Positions 6,031 to 8,166 of a DNA stretch of 8,166 nt are shown here, one piece after another; the stretch's first letter is position 1; each line of letters starts with the position of its first letter. Source of the DNA: an uncultured Sphingomonadales bacterium (GTDB lineage Bacteria > Pseudomonadota > Alphaproteobacteria > Sphingomonadales > Sphingomonadaceae); contig CAIKKO010000105.1 in assembly GCA_903828025.1 (NCBI GenBank), positions 1 to 8,166 of the forward strand, given 5' to 3'. A model generated the notes under the pieces. The model did no database searches. It was not told the origin of the DNA and worked only from the letters and a program-made list of their open reading frames with translations. Position numbers and translations under genes: made by a program.

Positions 6031-6070
6031 GCACCCCCACCCAACCCTCCCCCGAACGGGGGAGGGCTTT
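6031..6070 (+). repeat. Palindromic repeat copy R3
   Basis: The right-hand copy of the 40-nt unit, 39/40 identical to R1. The stem CCCTCCCCCG (6045-6054) pairs with CGGGGGAGGG (6057-6066) around an AA tip, followed by CTTTAG. It lies 7 nt upstream of the DUF559 ATG and 19 nt upstream of carB, so it is in the leader of both divergent genes. The T-tract is only three bases, so termination on the plus strand is probably weak. Confidence 0.85.
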
Positions 6071-6078
6071 AGTACTAT

Positions 6079-6082
6079 AAGG
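6079..6082 (+). promoter_or_regulatory. Ribosome binding site of carB, in an AT-rich leader
   Basis: AAGG lies 7 nt before the carB ATG at 6090, good spacing. It is in a short AT-rich stretch (6067-6089) between R3 and carB, the only AT-rich spot nearby. TATAAG (6076-6081, plus) and TATAGT (6079-6074, minus) resemble -10 boxes, but neither has a credible -35 partner. The stop of the frame that crosses the insertion falls at 6078-6080, overlapping this site. Confidence 0.55.
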
Positions 6083-6089
6083 CAAGTAA

Positions 6090-8166
6090 ATGCCCAAACG
6101 CACTGACATCTCCTCGATCCTGATCATCGGCGCCGGGCCGATCGTCATCGGCCAGGCTTGCGAGTTCGATTATTCGGGCACGCAGGCGGTCAAGGCGCTG
6201 AAGGAGGAGGGCTACCGCGTGGTCCTCGTCAATTCGAACCCCGCCACGATCATGACCGATCCGGACATGGCGGACGCGACCTATGTCGAGCCGATCACGC
6301 CCGAGATCGTGGCGAAAATCATCGCCAAGGAGCGCCCGGACGCGGTGCTGCCGACGATGGGCGGGCAGACCGCGCTGAATACGGCACTGGCGCTGGCGAA
6401 CGACGGGACGCTGGAAAAGTACGGCTGCATCATGATCGGCGCGGATGCCGAGGCGATTGACAAGGCCGAGGACCGCATGAAGTTCCGCGATGCAATGGAC
6501 AAGATCGGGCTCGAATCCGCCCGTTCGGGCATTGCGCATACGGTGGAAGAAGCGCTCGCCGTGCTGGAGCGCACCGGGCTGCCCTCGATCATCCGGCCGA
6601 GCTTTACGCTGGGCGGCACGGGCGGCGGGATTGCCTATAACAAGGACGAGTTCGTCAAGATCGTGCGCGGCGGGCTGGAAGCCTCGCCGACCACCGAGGT
6701 GCTGATCGAGGAATCGCTGCTCGGCTGGAAAGAGTACGAGATGGAAGTCGTTCGCGACAAGAACGACAACTGCATCATTATCTGCTCGATAGAGAACGTC
6801 GATCCGATGGGCGTGCACACCGGCGATTCGATCACGGTCGCCCCGGCGCTGACGCTGACCGACAAGGAATACCAGATCATGCGCAATGCATCGATCGCGG
6901 TCCTGCGGGAAATCGGCGTCGAAACAGGCGGTTCGAACGTGCAGTTCGCGGTCAACCCGAAGGACGGGCGGCTGATCGTGATCGAGATGAACCCGCGCGT
7001 CTCGCGTTCTTCCGCGCTGGCGTCGAAGGCCACTGGGTTCCCGATTGCCAAAGTCGCGGCCAAACTGGCGGTGGGCTACACGCTCGACGAGATCATGAAC
7101 GACATCACCGGCGCGACCCCGGCGGCGTTCGAGCCGACCTTGGACTATGTCGTCACCAAGATCCCGCGCTTTGCCTTCGAGAAGTTCAAGGGCGCCGAGC
7201 CGCTGCTCAGCACCGCGATGAAGTCTGTCGGCGAAGTCATGGCGATTGGCCGCAACTTCAAGGAATCGATGCAGAAGGCGCTGCGCGGGCTCGAAACCGG
7301 GCTCGACGGCTTCAACCGCGTGACCGAGCTGGAAGGCGCGGGCCGGAGCCAGATCATCGCGGCGCTGAGCCGGGCAACGCCCGAGCGGCTGCTGGTCATC
7401 GGGCAAGCCTTCCGCGAGGGGCTCTCGGTCGAGGATGTCCACGCGGTCACCAAGTACGAGCCGTGGTTCCTGCGCCAGATCGCCGAGATCATCGCCGAGG
7501 AAAAGCGCATCAACGTGGAGGGCCTGCCCATTGACGCGGCGGGGCTGCGGCGGCTCAAATCCATGGGCTTTTCCGACAAGCGGCTGGCGACACTGGCGGT
7601 GCGCTCGGTCGGCGTGGCGGGCGGCATGGGCGAGACGCAGGCGCGCAGCTCGGGCCTGCTGCACGATGTGCTGAGCGCGATGGCGGGTGCGACGAGCGAG
7701 GCCGAAGTGCGCGCGCTGCGCCACAAGCTCGGCGTCCGGCCCGTGTTCAAGCGGATCGACAGCTGCGCCGCCGAGTTCGAGGCGGTGACGCCCTACATGT
7801 ACTCGACCTATGAAAGCGGCCTGTTCGGCGCGCCTGAATCCGAGGTCATGCCGACGGACAAGAAGAAGATCGTGATCCTGGGCGGCGGGCCGAACCGGAT
7901 CGGGCAGGGTATCGAGTTCGATTACTGCTGCTGCCACGCGTGCTTTGCGCTCGGCACCGTCGATCCCGCGAGCGGCGAGGTCGGGGCGGGGTTCGAGACG
8001 ATCATGATCAACTGCAACCCCGAAACCGTCTCGACCGACTACGACACGTCTGACAGGCTCTATTTCGAGCCGCTGACCGCCGAGGACGTGCTCGAAGTGC
8101 TCGATGCCGAGAAGGCGAACGGCACGCTGGTGGGCGTGATCGTGCAGTTCGGCGGGCAGACGCCGC
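6090..8166 (+). CDS. carB: Carbamoyl-phosphate synthase large subunit CarB, 3' part missing
   Basis: Makes carbamoyl phosphate from bicarbonate, ammonia (from CarA) and two ATP. The window covers residues 1-692 of a protein of about 1,070-1,100 in the family: the first ATP-grasp (carboxyphosphate) half, the oligomerisation region (about 400-560) and the start of the second half. Active-site residues keep E. coli numbering exactly in the first half: R129, R169, H243, Q285, E299 and N301 (in EMNPRVSRSSALASKATG). The second half starts with KKIVILGGGPNRIGQGIEFDY near 590-612. Relative to E. coli, a loop after HACFAL (about residues 622-633) carries roughly nine extra residues. The ATG is fixed by the AAGG 7 nt upstream and the conserved MPKRTDI opening. 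Its first 48 nt are repeated at 5439. Expression may now depend on read-through of repeat hairpins. The gene runs off the right edge with no break. Confidence 0.97.
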   Translation, partial: MPKRTDISSILIIGAGPIVIGQACEFDYSGTQAVKALKEEGYRVVLVNSNPATIMTDPDMADATYVEPITPEIVAKIIAKERPDAVLPTMGGQTALNTALALANDGTLEKYGCIMIGADAEAIDKAEDRMKFRDAMDKIGLESARSGIAHTVEEALAVLERTGLPSIIRPSFTLGGTGGGIAYNKDEFVKIVRGGLEASPTTEVLIEESLLGWKEYEMEVVRDKNDNCIIICSIENVDPMGVHTGDSITVAPALTLTDKEYQIMRNASIAVLREIGVETGGSNVQFAVNPKDGRLIVIEMNPRVSRSSALASKATGFPIAKVAAKLAVGYTLDEIMNDITGATPAAFEPTLDYVVTKIPRFAFEKFKGAEPLLSTAMKSVGEVMAIGRNFKESMQKALRGLETGLDGFNRVTELEGAGRSQIIAALSRATPERLLVIGQAFREGLSVEDVHAVTKYEPWFLRQIAEIIAEEKRINVEGLPIDAAGLRRLKSMGFSDKRLATLAVRSVGVAGGMGETQARSSGLLHDVLSAMAGATSEAEVRALRHKLGVRPVFKRIDSCAAEFEAVTPYMYSTYESGLFGAPESEVMPTDKKKIVILGGGPNRIGQGIEFDYCCCHACFALGTVDPASGEVGAGFETIMINCNPETVSTDYDTSDRLYFEPLTAEDVLEVLDAEKANGTLVGVIVQFGGQTP

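Larger units (their letters stand above)
5545..6070. mobile_element. Putative cassette: DUF559 nuclease with palindromic repeats
   Basis: A block of about 526 nt inserted between the carB remnant and intact carB. Order: repeat R1, a 37-nt spacer, inverted repeat R2, the antisense DUF559 gene, and repeat R3. R2 and R3 form terminal inverted repeats around the gene, each 7 nt from its stop or start codon. R1 and R3 form direct repeats bounding the whole block. The spacer at 5585-5621 can itself fold: GGTTG (5588-5592) pairs with CAACC (5615-5619), and CACCGGTG lies between them. No transposase is present. The 48-nt duplicate of the carB 5' end just to the left supports insertion as the origin. 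That this is a discrete mobile unit is inference; its exact ends are not defined, and the insertion may extend from about 5487 to 6089. Confidence 0.5.

Noticed and set aside
6024..6044. TTG start at 6044 for the DUF559 gene, adding seven residues
   Set aside because: The extra residues (MGGGARR) come from the repeat R3 itself; the internal ATG at 6023 begins the family-like sequence.
5545..6070. CRISPR array or classical IS element
   Set aside because: There are only three repeats, unequally spaced and not all in one orientation, with no spacers, Cas genes or transposase.
6075..7937. A 620-codon minus-strand open frame opposite carB
   Set aside because: Shadow of carB, whose residues are conserved at exact E. 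coli positions; the antisense product is low-complexity His/Arg-rich.

Overview
The window looks like chromosomal DNA of a GC-rich alphaproteobacterium, most likely a member of the Sphingomonadales (Erythrobacteraceae or a close relative). The gene order rpoD - dnaG - GatB/YqeY, divergent from carA-carB, fits this group as I know it. So do the long acidic insert in RpoD and the small GC-rich palindromic repeats between genes. The genus assignment is inference; no rRNA or other marker is present.

Left half (1-3750, minus strand): an informational operon read right to left. It holds a GatB/YqeY-family protein, DNA primase (dnaG) and the major sigma factor (rpoD, cut by the left edge after residue 437). 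The gaps are short (47 and 31 nt apart from a small repeat between yqeY and dnaG), so the genes are probably co-transcribed.

Centre (3751-3910): a 160-nt divergent intergenic region with leaders for both operons, a small GC hairpin on the yqeY side, and a cluster of GCTAGG repeats around a weak promoter-like box on the carA side.

Right half (3911-8166, plus strand): carA and carB, the two subunits of carbamoyl-phosphate synthetase (arginine and pyrimidine synthesis), separated by about 1 kb of unusual DNA. This interval contains, in order: (i) a small gene overlapping the end of carA by 4 nt and encoding an unrecognised exported protein; (ii) a decayed second copy of the first 48 nt of carB, whose GTG start overlaps the stop of the small gene; (iii) three copies of a palindromic repeat, the first with a T-tract and looking like an intrinsic terminator; (iv) an antisense DUF559 (Vsr-like) nuclease gene boxed between two inverted copies of the repeat; (v) the intact carB.

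The simplest reading is that the operon was once carA - small gene - carB with overlapping ends. A nuclease-plus-palindrome cassette then entered just inside carB and the 5' end of carB was duplicated, so the gene stayed whole downstream. This cassette is the main point of interest: it suggests a homing-like or REP-like mobile unit that uses a DUF559 nuclease. That mechanism is a hypothesis; the duplication, repeats and layout are directly visible.
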